From Rhodobacterales bacterium (GTDB lineage Bacteria > Pseudomonadota > Alphaproteobacteria > Rhodobacterales > Rhodobacteraceae), in assembly GCA_002747325.1 (NCBI GenBank), contig PDOZ01000027.1:92939-156938 (forward strand): a stretch of DNA of 64,000 bases. The letters are read 5' to 3'. The notes beneath the pieces are model-generated. The model saw only the letters and a program-made list of their open reading frames with translations. It had not been told where the DNA came from and made no database searches. How positions within the stretch are numbered: position 1 is the first letter of the stretch; each line of letters opens with the position of its first letter. Made by a program: the position numbers and the translations under genes. Of this stretch, positions 11,136-23,971 are shown in pieces.

Positions 11136-11448
11136 GCGGATAACGCATCGGAGCGGAATTTTTTTCGCCGATCCTTTTCCAGACCGACCGTAAAAGCTTC
11201 AAAACAGGCGAATCACTTCGAAAACCGCCAGCTTGCAGCGACTTTCTCCGGTTTGAGAGGCCGCACAGCCGGCAAAAAAACAGATATTCGCCAAGAAAAT
11301 TGCACTATTCGAACATCTGCATCGCACAATCTGGCAGCAAAGCCACAAAAACCCTGAGCAAAACAGGAAAACACCGCCAACGCCTTGCAAATAAAGAAGA
11401 AGATCGCAATAGCTGGATCGAATTCAAGGCGCTGCCTGGGGGGGTATT
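11136..11448. other. Intergenic gap between tRNA-Asp and the deacetylase
   Basis: No coding frame, repeat or stable hairpin was recognised. It presumably holds the deacetylase promoter. A run of G (11438-11444) just before the GTG start is the likely ribosome-binding region. Confidence 0.5.
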
Positions 11449-12195
11449 GTGCTGAACAGACGTGAATTGATTGTGGGATCGGGTGCTGCGCTCGGCGGGA
11501 TGGCCTTGGCGCCATCAACGGCATTAGCGGCCAGTCGGGAGCGGCTGATCCGGATTACGGCGGCCCCCACCGGGCGCCATACGGTTGCCATGACCTTCGA
11601 CGACGGACCGCACCCGGTGCTGACGCCTAAACTGCTGGATATCCTGAAAGCCCGCCGCATTCGCGCGACCTTCTATGTCATTGGGCGCAACGTGCTGCGA
11701 TACCCGGACATCGTGAAGCGCATGGTGAATGAGGGACATGAGTTAGGCAACCATACCTGGACCCACCCGCACCTATCACGCCTCGGCAATGCCAGTGTAC
11801 TGCGCGAACTCGACCGCACCTCGGACGCAGTTTACAAAACCGTGCAACGCATCCCGGTCACCATGCGCCCGCCCTACGGCGCCCTGACCCAGCGCCAGCA
11901 ACGCCTGGTGCATGACGAGCGCGACATGCCCACCATCCTCTGGTCCGTCGACCCGCAGGACTGGCGCCGTCCAGGCGCTTCGGTGGTCGCCAACCGAATC
12001 GTCCGTCGCAGTCACAACGGCGCGATCATTCTGGCGCACGACATCCATCCACCAACCATCCGCGCCATGCCACCCGCGCTGGATGGGCTGCTGGACCAAG
12101 GCTATCAATTCGCCACCGTATCGATGATTTTGGGGCAGCGCGACTGGAGCAAGCTGCGCTGGCGTCTACCCAATTCGGCACGCGCCAAGGGCTGA
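11449..12195 (+). CDS. Secreted polysaccharide deacetylase (NodB domain)
   Basis: 248 residues. The N-terminus NRRELIVGSGAALGG has a twin-arginine-type motif and ends in an ALA-A cleavage site, so export by Tat is likely. The NodB domain follows: TFDDGPHP (catalytic and metal Asp), HTWTHPHLS (metal His pair), RPPYG, and ILAHDIH near the end. These enzymes remove acetyl groups from chitin-like or peptidoglycan sugars; which polymer is acted on is unclear. The start is GTG 11449 behind a G-rich run. Confidence 0.88.
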   Translation: MLNRRELIVGSGAALGGMALAPSTALAASRERLIRITAAPTGRHTVAMTFDDGPHPVLTPKLLDILKARRIRATFYVIGRNVLRYPDIVKRMVNEGHELGNHTWTHPHLSRLGNASVLRELDRTSDAVYKTVQRIPVTMRPPYGALTQRQQRLVHDERDMPTILWSVDPQDWRRPGASVVANRIVRRSHNGAIILAHDIHPPTIRAMPPALDGLLDQGYQFATVSMILGQRDWSKLRWRLPNSARAKG

Positions 12196-12208
12196 CAGGC
12201 TGCTGTTT

Positions 12209-12275
12209 GAGTATTTATCCTAAGAAGAAGAGAAAACCCGCGCCCTGCCCCTCCTTCTTCTTAGTGAAAATACTC
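12209..12275. repeat. 22-base gene-end repeats, copies 3 and 4 as an inverted pair
   Basis: Minus-oriented copy 12209-12230 and plus-oriented copy 12254-12275. Facing each other they can fold into a stem of about 20 pairs with a 23-base loop, downstream of the deacetylase and upstream of trmFO. Confidence 0.85.
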
Positions 12276-12341
12276 CGGGGTCCGGGGCAGCGCCCCGGTC
12301 CGGGCCTTTCCAAACGCACCGAAACCGCCTAAACGCGCTTC

Positions 12342-13679
12342 ATGACCAATGAATTGCATATTGTAGGCGGCGGGCTGGCCGGGTCGGAAGCGGCTTGGCA
12401 GGCGGCGCGGGCCGGGCTGGATGTGGTGCTGCATGAGATGCGCCCCGAGGTGGAAACCTTTGCTCATCAGGGCGGCGATTTTGCCGAGATGGTCTGTTCC
12501 AATTCCTTCCGCTCAGATGATGACGAGCAGAACGCGGTCGGGCTGTTGCACTGGGAAATGCGCGCAGCGGGCGGGTTGATCATGCAGATGGCGGATCGGC
12601 ACCGGGTTCCGGCGGGTGGGGCGCTGGCTGTCGATCGCGAGGCGTTTTCGGCGGCGGTATCAGAGGCGTTGCGTGCGCTGCCGAACCTGCGCATCGTGCC
12701 GGGCGAAATCCGCGAATTGCCGCGCGAGGGGCACTGGATTTTCGCCACCGGCCCGCTCACCTCCCCCGCTCTGGGCGAGGCCATTCAGGCGGAGACCGGC
12801 GCCGACCGGCTGGCTTTTTTCGACGCCATCGCCCCCATCGTGCATGCGGACAGTATCGACATGGATGTGGTCTGGGCGCAGTCGCGGTATGACAAGGGCG
12901 AAACCGAGGACGAGCGGCGCGCCTATCTCAACTGCCCCATGACCAGGCCGCAATATGAGGCCTTCATCGACGCGCTTTTAGCGGCCGAGAAAACCGAGTT
13001 TCACGCGGGCGAGACCGCGAAGTATTTCGACGGCTGTTTACCGATTGAGGTCATGGCGGAGCGCGGGCGCGAGACCCTGCGTTTCGGTCCGATGAAGCCC
13101 ATCGGATTAACCAATTCTCACCGCCCCGAGGACAAGCCTTACGCCGTAGTGCAACTGCGCCGCGACAACGCATTGGGCACGCTGTTCAACATCGTCGGCT
13201 TTCAGACCAAGATGAAATACGGCGCGCAGGCGGAGGTGTTTCGCATCATTCCGGGGCTGGAGAACGCCCGTTTTGCCCGGCTTGGCGGCATTCACCGCAA
13301 TACCTTCATGAACTCGCCGACCCTGCTCGACCATGAAATGCGCCTGAAATCGAGACCCAACCTGCGCTTTGCCGGGCAAGTGACCGGGGTTGAGGGCTAT
13401 GTCGAGAGCGCGGCCATGGGGCTGCTCGCCGCCCGTTATGCCATTGCAGAGCTTCAGGGCCGCAGCTTGCCGTCAATCCCGGATACCACCGCCATGGGCG
13501 CGCTGGTCACGCACATTACCGGCGGCGCGGAGGCTAAGACGTTCCAGCCGATGAACGTCAATTTCGGCCTGTTCCCGCCGGTGGCGGAGCTGAAAGGCGG
13601 GCGGCGCGGGCGCAAGGAGCGCTATAAAACCTACACCGATCGCGCCAAGGCGGAATTTGGGCGCTGGCTTGAGGCATGA
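12342..13679 (+). CDS. trmFO: Folate-dependent tRNA (uracil-54-C5)-methyltransferase
   Basis: 445 residues. It forms m5U54 in tRNAs using methylene-THF and FADH2. The FAD-binding GGGLAGSE is at residues 9-16; CSNSFRSDD holds a conserved Cys; later [11 protein letters not shown] and NFGLFPP are family signatures. The ATG lies behind a weak site. The stop overlaps the start of gluQ (ATGA), giving a two-gene tRNA-modification unit close to a tRNA-Asp gene. Confidence 0.96.
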   Translation: MTNELHIVGGGLAGSEAAWQAARAGLDVVLHEMRPEVETFAHQGGDFAEMVCSNSFRSDDDEQNAVGLLHWEMRAAGGLIMQMADRHRVPAGGALAVDREAFSAAVSEALRALPNLRIVPGEIRELPREGHWIFATGPLTSPALGEAIQAETGADRLAFFDAIAPIVHADSIDMDVVWAQSRYDKGETEDERRAYLNCPMTRPQYEAFIDALLAAEKTEFHAGETAKYFDGCLPIEVMAERGRETLRFGPMKPIGLTNSHRPEDKPYAVVQLRRDNALGTLFNIVGFQTKMKYGAQAEVFRIIPGLENARFARLGGIHRNTFMNSPTLLDHEMRLKSRPNLRFAGQVTGVEGYVESAAMGLLAARYAIAELQGRSLPSIPDTTAMGALVTHITGGAEAKTFQPMNVNFGLFPPVAELKGGRRGRKERYKTYTDRAKAEFGRWLEA

Positions 13680-14530
13680 GCTACGTCACCCGGTTTGCCC
13701 CCAGCCCAACCGGGCCGCTGCATCTGGGCCACGCCTTTTCGGCCCTGACCGCCTGGGACCGGGCGCAGGCGTGCGGCGGTCGGTTTCTGCTGCGCATTGA
13801 AGACATCGACCGTTCCCGCGCCCGGCCGCACTGGGAGGCGCAGATTTACGAGGATCTCGCCTGGCTCGGGCTTCGCTGGGAGGAGCCGGTTGTGCGCCAA
13901 TCTGAGCGGGGCGCGGCCTATAGTGCCGCCCTGGATGCGCTTTGGGAGCGCGACCTGCTGTATCCCTGCACCTGCACCCGCCGCGACATTGCCGCTGCCG
14001 CATCTGCGCCGCAGGAAGGCGCACCGCAGCTCGGTCCGGATGGGCTGATCTATCCCGGCACCTGCCGTGTGGCGCATCCATCCGCGCAGGGGCCGCGTCC
14101 CGAGGGGCAGACCCTGCGCCTCAACATGGCCGCCGCGGTTCGCGCGATGGAGCCAGACCTTGCCTTTACCGAAACCGGCAGCGCGCCCGGTCACATCCGG
14201 TTTGCCGCCCGCGACCTGATCGACACCACCGGCGATATTGTGGTTGCGCGGCAGGATATGGCGGCGTCCTATCATCTTGCCGTGGTGCTGGACGATGCGG
14301 AGCAAGCGGTAACGGAAGTGGTGCGGGGCGCGGATCTGTTTGCGGCGACACAGATACACATTGTCCTGCAACAGCTCCTTGGGCTACCAACCCCAATCTA
14401 TCATCACCATCGCCTGATCCGCGACGAAGCTGGCAAACGTCTGGCCAAACGCGACGATGCCCGCGCTCTCGAAACCTATCGCGCCGCCGGAGCGACACCC
14501 GCTGACATTCGCCGCATGGTGGGGCTGTAG
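13676..14530 (+). CDS. gluQ: Glutamyl-Q tRNA(Asp) synthetase
   Basis: 284 residues: a truncated glutamyl-tRNA synthetase that attaches Glu to queuosine of tRNA-Asp. [14 protein letters not shown] (about 11-24) carries the HLGH motif, and GKRLAKRD near 247 replaces KMSKS. CTCTRR plus CR near 125 form the zinc site. The anticodon-binding domain is absent, as expected. It is coupled to trmFO by a four-base overlap. Confidence 0.94.
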   Translation: MSYVTRFAPSPTGPLHLGHAFSALTAWDRAQACGGRFLLRIEDIDRSRARPHWEAQIYEDLAWLGLRWEEPVVRQSERGAAYSAALDALWERDLLYPCTCTRRDIAAAASAPQEGAPQLGPDGLIYPGTCRVAHPSAQGPRPEGQTLRLNMAAAVRAMEPDLAFTETGSAPGHIRFAARDLIDTTGDIVVARQDMAASYHLAVVLDDAEQAVTEVVRGADLFAATQIHIVLQQLLGLPTPIYHHHRLIRDEAGKRLAKRDDARALETYRAAGATPADIRRMVGL

Positions 14531-14574
14531 GGGCGTAGCGGGCTAGCGCCGTGCCAGCGGATCGGCCGTGTTGT

Positions 14575-14639
14575 GAGTATTTATGCTAAGAAGAAGACAG
14601 TAGGGCGCGGGTGGCCCCTTCTTCTTAGCACAAATACTC
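14575..14639. repeat. 22-base gene-end repeats, copies 5 and 6 as an inverted pair
   Basis: Copy 14575-14596 (minus orientation) and copy 14618-14639 (plus) face each other with a 21-base loop between the convergent gluQ and hisI genes. No T tract is present beyond the stem. Confidence 0.85.
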
Positions 14640-14657
14640 AAAAAAGCGGCAGGGCAA

Positions 14658-15017
14658 TCAGGACTGTGGTTTCAATAGCTCTGTTTCCTCGCCCCCACGC
14701 ACCGCCGTATAAAAACACGAACGCCGGTTAGTATGGCAAGCGGGGCCATATTGCTTGACCATAACCAACAAGCAATCACGGTCACAATCAAAGCGCAGGT
14801 CCACCAACTCCTGCACATGGCCAGAGGTCTCGCCCTTGACCCAATAGGCCTGCCGCGAGCGGCTCCAGTAGGTTACACGCCCGCTATCCAGCGTCCGTTG
14901 CACCGCTTCCGCGTTCATCCATGCCAGCATCAACACTTCCAGCGTCTGTGCATCCTGCGCGATGACCGGCAACAGCCCATCGTCATTATACGTTAATTTT
15001 GTCGCATCAAATCGCAT
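14658..15017 (-). CDS. hisI: Phosphoribosyl-AMP cyclohydrolase
   Basis: 119 residues, the stand-alone HisI of alphaproteobacteria (third step of histidine synthesis). MLAWMNAEA, TYWSRSRQ.YWVKGETSG and the metal-binding FDCDRDCLL and CHTNRRSCF segments are present. It is divergent from the IscU-like gene; the starts are 50 bases apart, so promoters must overlap. Confidence 0.96.
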   Translation of the reverse strand: MRFDATKLTYNDDGLLPVIAQDAQTLEVLMLAWMNAEAVQRTLDSGRVTYWSRSRQAYWVKGETSGHVQELVDLRFDCDRDCLLVMVKQYGPACHTNRRSCFYTAVRGGEETELLKPQS

Positions 15018-15067
15018 TGCTTTCCCTCTTTGTCGCCCCTATTTACAGACGATCCGGAGCGAATGCC

Positions 15068-15493
15068 ATGACCGACCTGACCGATCTTTACTCGAAACGC
15101 ATCCTCGCGCTGGCCGCGGACATCCCTCATACCGGGATCCTAGAAGGCGTTACGCCGGTCAAAAAACGCTCGCCCCTTTGCGGCTCAACCGTCACGGCCT
15201 ACGCAGTAATTGCCGACGGGCGCGTGGTGGATTTTGCCCAAACGGTTCGGGCCTGTGCGCTGGGACAGGCGTCCGCTTCGGTGTTGGGCGCGCATGCCTT
15301 GGGCCGCACCCGAACGGAACTTGAAGCAGCGCGCGCGGCGCTCGTTGCCATGCTGTCGGAAAATGGACCGACGCCGCCCGCACCCTTCGAAGCCTTGGAA
15401 GTGTTACGCCCGGCGGCGGAATTTCCCAACCGGCACCCGTCTGTTTTGCTCGCCTGGGACGCCCTGATCGGTTGCTTCGACGTCAAATCGTGA
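15068..15493 (+). CDS. IscU/NifU-like iron-sulfur scaffold protein
   Basis: 141 residues. Three Cys sit where scaffold proteins hold the cluster: SPLCGSTV (about 38), VRACALGQASAS (about 65) and GCFDV near the end. The family is common in Rhodobacterales as a short IscU-like protein outside isc/suf operons, and its client is unknown. I chose ATG 15068 with CGGAGCG upstream; an in-frame extension to 14999 would overlap hisI and is poorer. Confidence 0.8.
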   Translation: MTDLTDLYSKRILALAADIPHTGILEGVTPVKKRSPLCGSTVTAYAVIADGRVVDFAQTVRACALGQASASVLGAHALGRTRTELEAARAALVAMLSENGPTPPAPFEALEVLRPAAEFPNRHPSVLLAWDALIGCFDVKS

Positions 15494-15501
15494 TCCCCGC
15501 G

Positions 15502-15534
15502 AAAAAAACCGCCGCACTCATAACGAGGCGGCGG
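15502..15534 (-). terminator. Terminator of the 39-aa membrane protein gene
   Basis: On the minus strand CCGCCGC, a 12-base loop, GCGGCGG, then a run of seven T. It lies between the convergent IscU-like gene and the small minus-strand gene and fits the latter. Confidence 0.75.
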
Positions 15535-15650
15535 CAAGTTGCGGTTGGGGGCCGGTCCGGCAGGACAGAGGCAAAGCGCCGGGCGACGGTGGGTGCCGTC
15601 GGCATCGTGGAATGGATGCATGGCCCCGATTTCCGCAGGCAGAATTCGGT

Positions 15651-15770
15651 TCAGATCAGTCCGGGCAGATACAGGCCGCCCAGCAGGATGATTTTCAAAG
15701 CGACGACGCCCAGCACGTCTTGCCAGATCGTGGCGTGGCTGCGGTCCAGAATGTCGCGGATGTCTTTCAT
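15651..15770 (-). CDS. 39-residue single-pass membrane protein
   Basis: Reads MKDIRDILDRSHATIWQDVL and then a hydrophobic helix of about 19 residues ending LYLPGLI. AGGTGA lies seven bases before tandem ATGs at 15773 and 15770, and a terminator follows on the same strand, so it is an independent small gene. Nothing in the sequence gives a function. A longer in-frame reading to 15869 has no ribosome site and an AT-rich, promoter-like character. Confidence 0.65.
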   Translation of the reverse strand: MKDIRDILDRSHATIWQDVLGVVALKIILLGGLYLPGLI

Positions 15771-15894
15771 CATGGGAATCACCTGCTCGGCTATTGTTCG
15801 ACTTATGTTCTTTGTTGGTGCTTTGTTCTCACATTTATTAACCATTTGTAAAGAACTTTTTGCGAACATAAGGCGAAAATTTCGAATCGAGAGG

Positions 15895-20144
<4,250 letters not shown>

Positions 20145-20291
20145 TCAAAGCATCTCGGTCACAGACCTCTCATCAGGCCCCAAGATTACGCGCTCTGAAG
20201 GCACTTGCCAACATTGTCGCAGCAGGGGAAGGCCGGCATCAGAAATCCGACGCCGGCAGAATGCGCAAATGACATCCTCAAGGGCCGTAAA

Positions 20292-21005
20292 TCAGGCACC
20301 CATAGCCATCTTGTCTTCGAACTCGGCCGGTTCCGGATCGCGCAGGATGTAGCCGCGGCCCCAGACGGTTTCGATATAATTCTCACCATCCGTCATACTT
20401 GCCAATTTCTTGCGCAGCTTGCAGATAAACACGTCGATAATCTTCAGTTCCGGTTCGTCCATGCCGCCATAGAGATGGTTAAGGAACATTTCCTTGGTCA
20501 GCGTAGTCCCCTTGCGCAAGCTCAGAAGCTCCAGCATCTGATATTCCTTGCCGGTCAGATGCACCTGCTTCCCCTTCACGGTCACCGACTTGCCGTCGAG
20601 ATTAACCTCGATCTTGCCCGTGCGGATCACCGATTGCGAATGCCCTTTCGAGCGGCGGACGATGGCGTGAATCCGCGCGACCAGTTCTTCGCGGTGGAAA
20701 GGCTTGGTCATGTAATCATCCGCCCCGAAACCAAAGCCTTTCAGCTTGTCTTCCGTGTCGTCCGACCCGGTCAGGATCAGGATCGGGGTTTCGATTCGCG
20801 CCACACGCAGTTGCCGCAGCACTTCCAGCCCGTTCATATCCGGCAGGTTCAGGTCCAACAGAATCAGATCATAATCATAGAGCTTGGCGAGATCGATTCC
20901 CTCCTCCCCCAGATCCGTCGAATAGACATTCAGGTTGGCATGCGTCAGCATCAGCTCGATTGAGCGGGAGGTGGTCGGATCATCTTCCACGAGTAGGATG
21001 CGCAT
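20292..21005 (-). CDS. ctrA: Cell-cycle response regulator CtrA
   Basis: 237 residues. The receiver domain has the acidic pocket EDD (7-9), phospho-acceptor Asp51 and Lys in TKPF; the OmpR-type winged helix covers about 125-225 ([21 protein letters not shown]). In Rhodobacteraceae CtrA is non-essential and controls motility and gene-transfer-agent genes; in Caulobacter it is the cell-cycle master regulator. The next gene upstream is sciP, whose product binds CtrA. A CtrA-type box lies 57-71 bases in front of the start. Confidence 0.97.
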   Translation of the reverse strand: MRILLVEDDPTTSRSIELMLTHANLNVYSTDLGEEGIDLAKLYDYDLILLDLNLPDMNGLEVLRQLRVARIETPILILTGSDDTEDKLKGFGFGADDYMTKPFHREELVARIHAIVRRSKGHSQSVIRTGKIEVNLDGKSVTVKGKQVHLTGKEYQMLELLSLRKGTTLTKEMFLNHLYGGMDEPELKIIDVFICKLRKKLASMTDGENYIETVWGRGYILRDPEPAEFEDKMAMGA

Positions 21006-21061
21006 TGTTTAATTTCTCCACAAATTACCGTTCCGTTGCGACACACTTTGCAGCGAAATGG

Positions 21062-21076
21062 TTAACATCTCGTTAC
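21062..21076. promoter_or_regulatory. Candidate CtrA-binding site upstream of ctrA
   Basis: TTAA, seven bases, TTAC on the plus strand (on the minus strand GTAA, seven bases, TTAAC), one mismatch from the TTAA-N7-TTAA(C) consensus. The position between sciP and ctrA suggests autoregulation. Confidence 0.6.
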
Positions 21077-21103
21077 CGGCGTGGAACTTTTTGACAATTC
21101 TCC

Positions 21104-21382
21104 CTATGGTTGTCTATATTTTTGTAGTGCCGTCGCACGCAGCGCCCCCACGCCGTGCTTTTCAACCGCAGCGCGCCACTCGGCAAATTCCTCTTCCGAG
21201 AGTTCATAGATTTTCAGCGCATCCGCCAATGAAATAAGGCCAAACGTCACCCCTTTGACCACAGCAGCCTTGCGGCGCGCGACCCATCGGGTCGTGTCTT
21301 CGGGCGGCAAATCCGCTCGGGTCATGGTGGTTCCATCGGGCAACTGAACGGCGCGCGGGCCATCAACTTTTTTCAGATACAT
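21104..21382 (-). CDS. sciP: SciP-like CtrA inhibitor (DUF1153)
   Basis: 92 residues, of the DUF1153 family to which Caulobacter SciP belongs. SciP binds CtrA and blocks its recruitment of RNA polymerase. A helix-turn-helix-like part (RRKAAVVKGVTFGLISLADA, about 36-55; then YELSEEEFAEWR) and a basic start are visible. It is immediately upstream of ctrA on the same strand, so regulator and antagonist are linked. Function is by family; the inhibition has not been shown in this organism. Confidence 0.85.
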   Translation of the reverse strand: MYLKKVDGPRAVQLPDGTTMTRADLPPEDTTRWVARRKAAVVKGVTFGLISLADALKIYELSEEEFAEWRAAVEKHGVGALRATALQKYRQP

Positions 21383-21517
21383 ATCGATTCCTCGTCTTGA
21401 TGCGCCCAGATTCGCCGCGAGATGTTAAAAACCCGTGAAAGCCGCCCTTGTTGTTTGTTCAAATTTTCCTATATTCCGATCCTTATCCGCCAAACGGGCG
21501 CGAAAGGCCTTAAAAAT

Positions 21518-22660
21518 ATGGGTGTCATGCAGGAAACGGTAAATTCTCTCGGGTTCAAAAAACCGCCCGAGGAAACCCGCGTGGTGGTTGCCATGTCGGG
21601 CGGGGTTGATTCGTCCGTGGTCGCCGCCCTGCTGAAAAGTCAGGGCTACGACGTCGTCGGCGTCACGTTGCAACTCTATGATCACGGCGCCGCGCTGGCC
21701 AAAAAGGGCGCCTGTTGCGCCGGGATCGACATCCATGACGCCCGCCGGGTGGCGGAAGACATGGGATTTCCGCATTATGTGCTGGATTACGAGAACATTT
21801 TTCAGGAAGCGGTGATCGAAGAATTCGCCGACAGCTACCTCGCCGGCGCCACCCCCGTGCCCTGCATCCGCTGTAATGAGCGGGTGAAATTCAAGGATTT
21901 GATGGCCACGGCGAAGGATCTGGACGCCGATTGCATGGCGACCGGCCATTATATTCAGCGTTTCGTCGGCCCGGCGGGTCCGGAACTGCACCGCGCCGCC
22001 GACCCGAATCGCGACCAGTCCTATTTCCTGTTCTCCACCACGCCGGAACAGCTCGATTTCCTGCGCTTTCCGCTCGGCCACCTGATGACCAAGGAAGAGA
22101 CCCGCGCGCTGGCCCGCCAGTTCGGCCTCGAAGTGGCCGACAAACCGGACAGTCAGGACATCTGCTTCGTGCCCAACGGCAATTACGCACAGGTGATCGA
22201 AAAACTGCGCCCCGGCGCGGCGGAACCGGGTAACATCGTCCACGCCGATGGCCGCATTCTGGGCACCCATACCGGCGTCATTCACTACACCATTGGCCAA
22301 CGGCGTGGCCTCGGCATTGGCGGACTATCCGAGCCGCTCTACGTCGTGCGCCTCGATGTGGAAAACCAGCAGGTCATCGTCGGCCCGAAGGAAATGCTCT
22401 CCACCCGGACCGTGCCGATCCGCGAAGTCAACTGGCTCGGCGACACCCCCCTGACCAGCCGCGACGAATGGCATATCGGCGTAAAAATCCGCTCGACCCG
22501 CCCCCCGCGCGAAGCCATCCTGCGCCCAATCTCGGAAACGGAAGCAGAAGTGGAACTCCTCAGCGCCGAAGCCGGCGTCAGCCCCGGACAAGCCTGCGTC
22601 TTCTACGACATGGACAGCACCCGCGTCTTCGGTGGCGGCTGGATCTGGCGCGGGTATTAA
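21518..22660 (+). CDS. mnmA: tRNA-specific 2-thiouridylase
   Basis: 380 residues. The PP-loop [10 protein letters not shown] is at 27-36, the catalytic Cys are in [11 protein letters not shown] and in the DSQDICFVP segment, and GHYI (tRNA recognition) follows. It thiolates U34 of tRNA-Lys, -Glu and -Gln. ATG 21518 follows GAAAGG; ATG 21527 is a possible alternative. The frame extends to 21422 but those codons have no family match. It is divergent from sciP. Confidence 0.95.
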   Translation: MGVMQETVNSLGFKKPPEETRVVVAMSGGVDSSVVAALLKSQGYDVVGVTLQLYDHGAALAKKGACCAGIDIHDARRVAEDMGFPHYVLDYENIFQEAVIEEFADSYLAGATPVPCIRCNERVKFKDLMATAKDLDADCMATGHYIQRFVGPAGPELHRAADPNRDQSYFLFSTTPEQLDFLRFPLGHLMTKEETRALARQFGLEVADKPDSQDICFVPNGNYAQVIEKLRPGAAEPGNIVHADGRILGTHTGVIHYTIGQRRGLGIGGLSEPLYVVRLDVENQQVIVGPKEMLSTRTVPIREVNWLGDTPLTSRDEWHIGVKIRSTRPPREAILRPISETEAEVELLSAEAGVSPGQACVFYDMDSTRVFGGGWIWRGY

Positions 22661-22673
22661 CCCCCGCCCCTTC

Positions 22674-22750
22674 CTTCTTCTTAGCAAAAATACTCACACC
22701 ACAGCGCTTACGGCAAACGCGGCGTTATGAGTATTTAAACTAAGAAGAAG
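22674..22750. repeat. 22-base gene-end repeats, copies 7 and 8 as an inverted pair
   Basis: Plus copy 22674-22695 and minus copy 22729-22750 separated by 33 bases, between convergent mnmA and fabZ. Here the arm order is the reverse of the pairs at 12.2 and 14.6 kb, so either orientation of the hairpin is tolerated. Confidence 0.85.
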
Positions 22751-22798
22751 AACCACGCGGCGCGCTAAAACGGATTCTGGTCCGGCGCTGCCGGTTTC

Positions 22799-23260
22799 TT
22801 ACGCACCCAGATCAATCATAGCCGAAAATTCTGCCTGACAGGCCGCTTGGCCGTCCACGCTGGCCCGCCCCTCGAACTTCCAGACCTTCGAACCAGCCCC
22901 GCCGCGCAGGGTCTTGATCTCCATGCGCAACACGTCGCCCGGCACAACCTTGCGACGGAATTTCACCTTATCAATGCCCATGAAATAGACCAGCGCGTCC
23001 TTACCGACCAAGTCCAGCGACAAGGCGACCATCACCGCCGAGGTCTGTGCCATCGCCTCCACGATCGTTACCCCCGGCATGATCGGTGCGCTCGGAAAAT
23101 GGCCCTGAAAATGTGGCTCGTTCACCGTGACATTCTTGATCCCCACCGCGCTTTCATTCGGCACGATGTCTTCTACCCGGTCGAGAAACAGAAACGGGTA
23201 GCGATGCGGAATGCACTGCTTAATCAGATCAATATCGGCCCTGCTCGGCACGTCGCTCAT
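22799..23260 (-). CDS. fabZ: 3-hydroxyacyl-ACP dehydratase FabZ
   Basis: 153 residues, hot-dog fold. [13 protein letters not shown] near the start and [15 protein letters not shown] with EAMAQ carry the catalytic His and Glu. It acts in fatty-acid elongation and supplies acyl chains to lipid A. It is the third gene of a bamA-skp-fabZ unit, 26 bases after skp. The lpxA gene that usually follows is absent here. Confidence 0.95.
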   Translation of the reverse strand: MSDVPSRADIDLIKQCIPHRYPFLFLDRVEDIVPNESAVGIKNVTVNEPHFQGHFPSAPIMPGVTIVEAMAQTSAVMVALSLDLVGKDALVYFMGIDKVKFRRKVVPGDVLRMEIKTLRGGAGSKVWKFEGRASVDGQAACQAEFSAMIDLGA

Positions 23261-23286
23261 ATCTCTTCCTCCCAGCCCCTCAGGCC

Positions 23287-23967
23287 TTATTGATCATCTA
23301 CCGGAACAGCGTCGCCCGCTCCTTCCGGCGTCGGCGCGTCGATCACGTCCCGTCCGTCGTCGCCCACCCCATCCGGCAAGGGAGGTGCTTCCTGCGCCCC
23401 ATCCCCCAAAACCGCATCAATACGCGCAATCGCGTCATTGGTAATGTCTATATTATAGGCGCTCAAGACCAAAGCCCGCTGATCGACAATCATCACCGCA
23501 CCGCGTTCACGCACAATGGCGCCCAAGATCGGCCCGACCACGTTAAAGAACTGCAACTGCGCGCTTTCCAGAACCGCCCGGATCTCGTTTTGCGCCGCTT
23601 CCCGCTCTTCGCGCAACTGCTGCACCCGCGCGTCGAACTGCTCTGCCAGCGCCCGAAACGCCGCCGGCTCCATCTCAGCCCGCTTTTGTGTCAGCGCCTG
23701 TTCTTCCGCCGCCAATTCCGCCTGAATGGCCGCCGTTTCTTCCGCCATAGCCACGTTGGCCGCCTCAACTTCCGACAAGATGCGCCGCCCGTAGAGCGTC
23801 TGGTTAAACAGCCGCGCCCGGTCCAGAACCAGCACCGGCGATTGCACCACCCCCAATTTGGAGCCCAAATCCTGCGCCCCCGCCGGAGACATACCCAACA
23901 GCATGGCAGCAAAAACGGCGCGCAGAAGCCCCCGCGCGCCGTCCCATCCCGTCATCCGACCCCGCAT
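23287..23967 (-). CDS. OmpH/Skp family periplasmic chaperone
   Basis: 226 residues with a signal peptide (hydrophobic core about 14-30, cut near AGA-QD). The mature part begins with the Skp strand [16 protein letters not shown], then a long charged coiled coil (about 65-130) rich in Ala, Glu and Gln forming the tentacles, and the closing strand [17 protein letters not shown] 45-residue acidic, proline-rich tail is added. It holds outer-membrane proteins on the way to BamA. The ATG at 23967 lies four bases after the bamA stop; ATG 23955 is an alternative. Confidence 0.85.
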   Translation of the reverse strand: MRGRMTGWDGARGLLRAVFAAMLLGMSPAGAQDLGSKLGVVQSPVLVLDRARLFNQTLYGRRILSEVEAANVAMAEETAAIQAELAAEEQALTQKRAEMEPAAFRALAEQFDARVQQLREEREAAQNEIRAVLESAQLQFFNVVGPILGAIVRERGAVMIVDQRALVLSAYNIDITNDAIARIDAVLGDGAQEAPPLPDGVGDDGRDVIDAPTPEGAGDAVPVDDQ

Positions 23968-23971
23968 GGGA

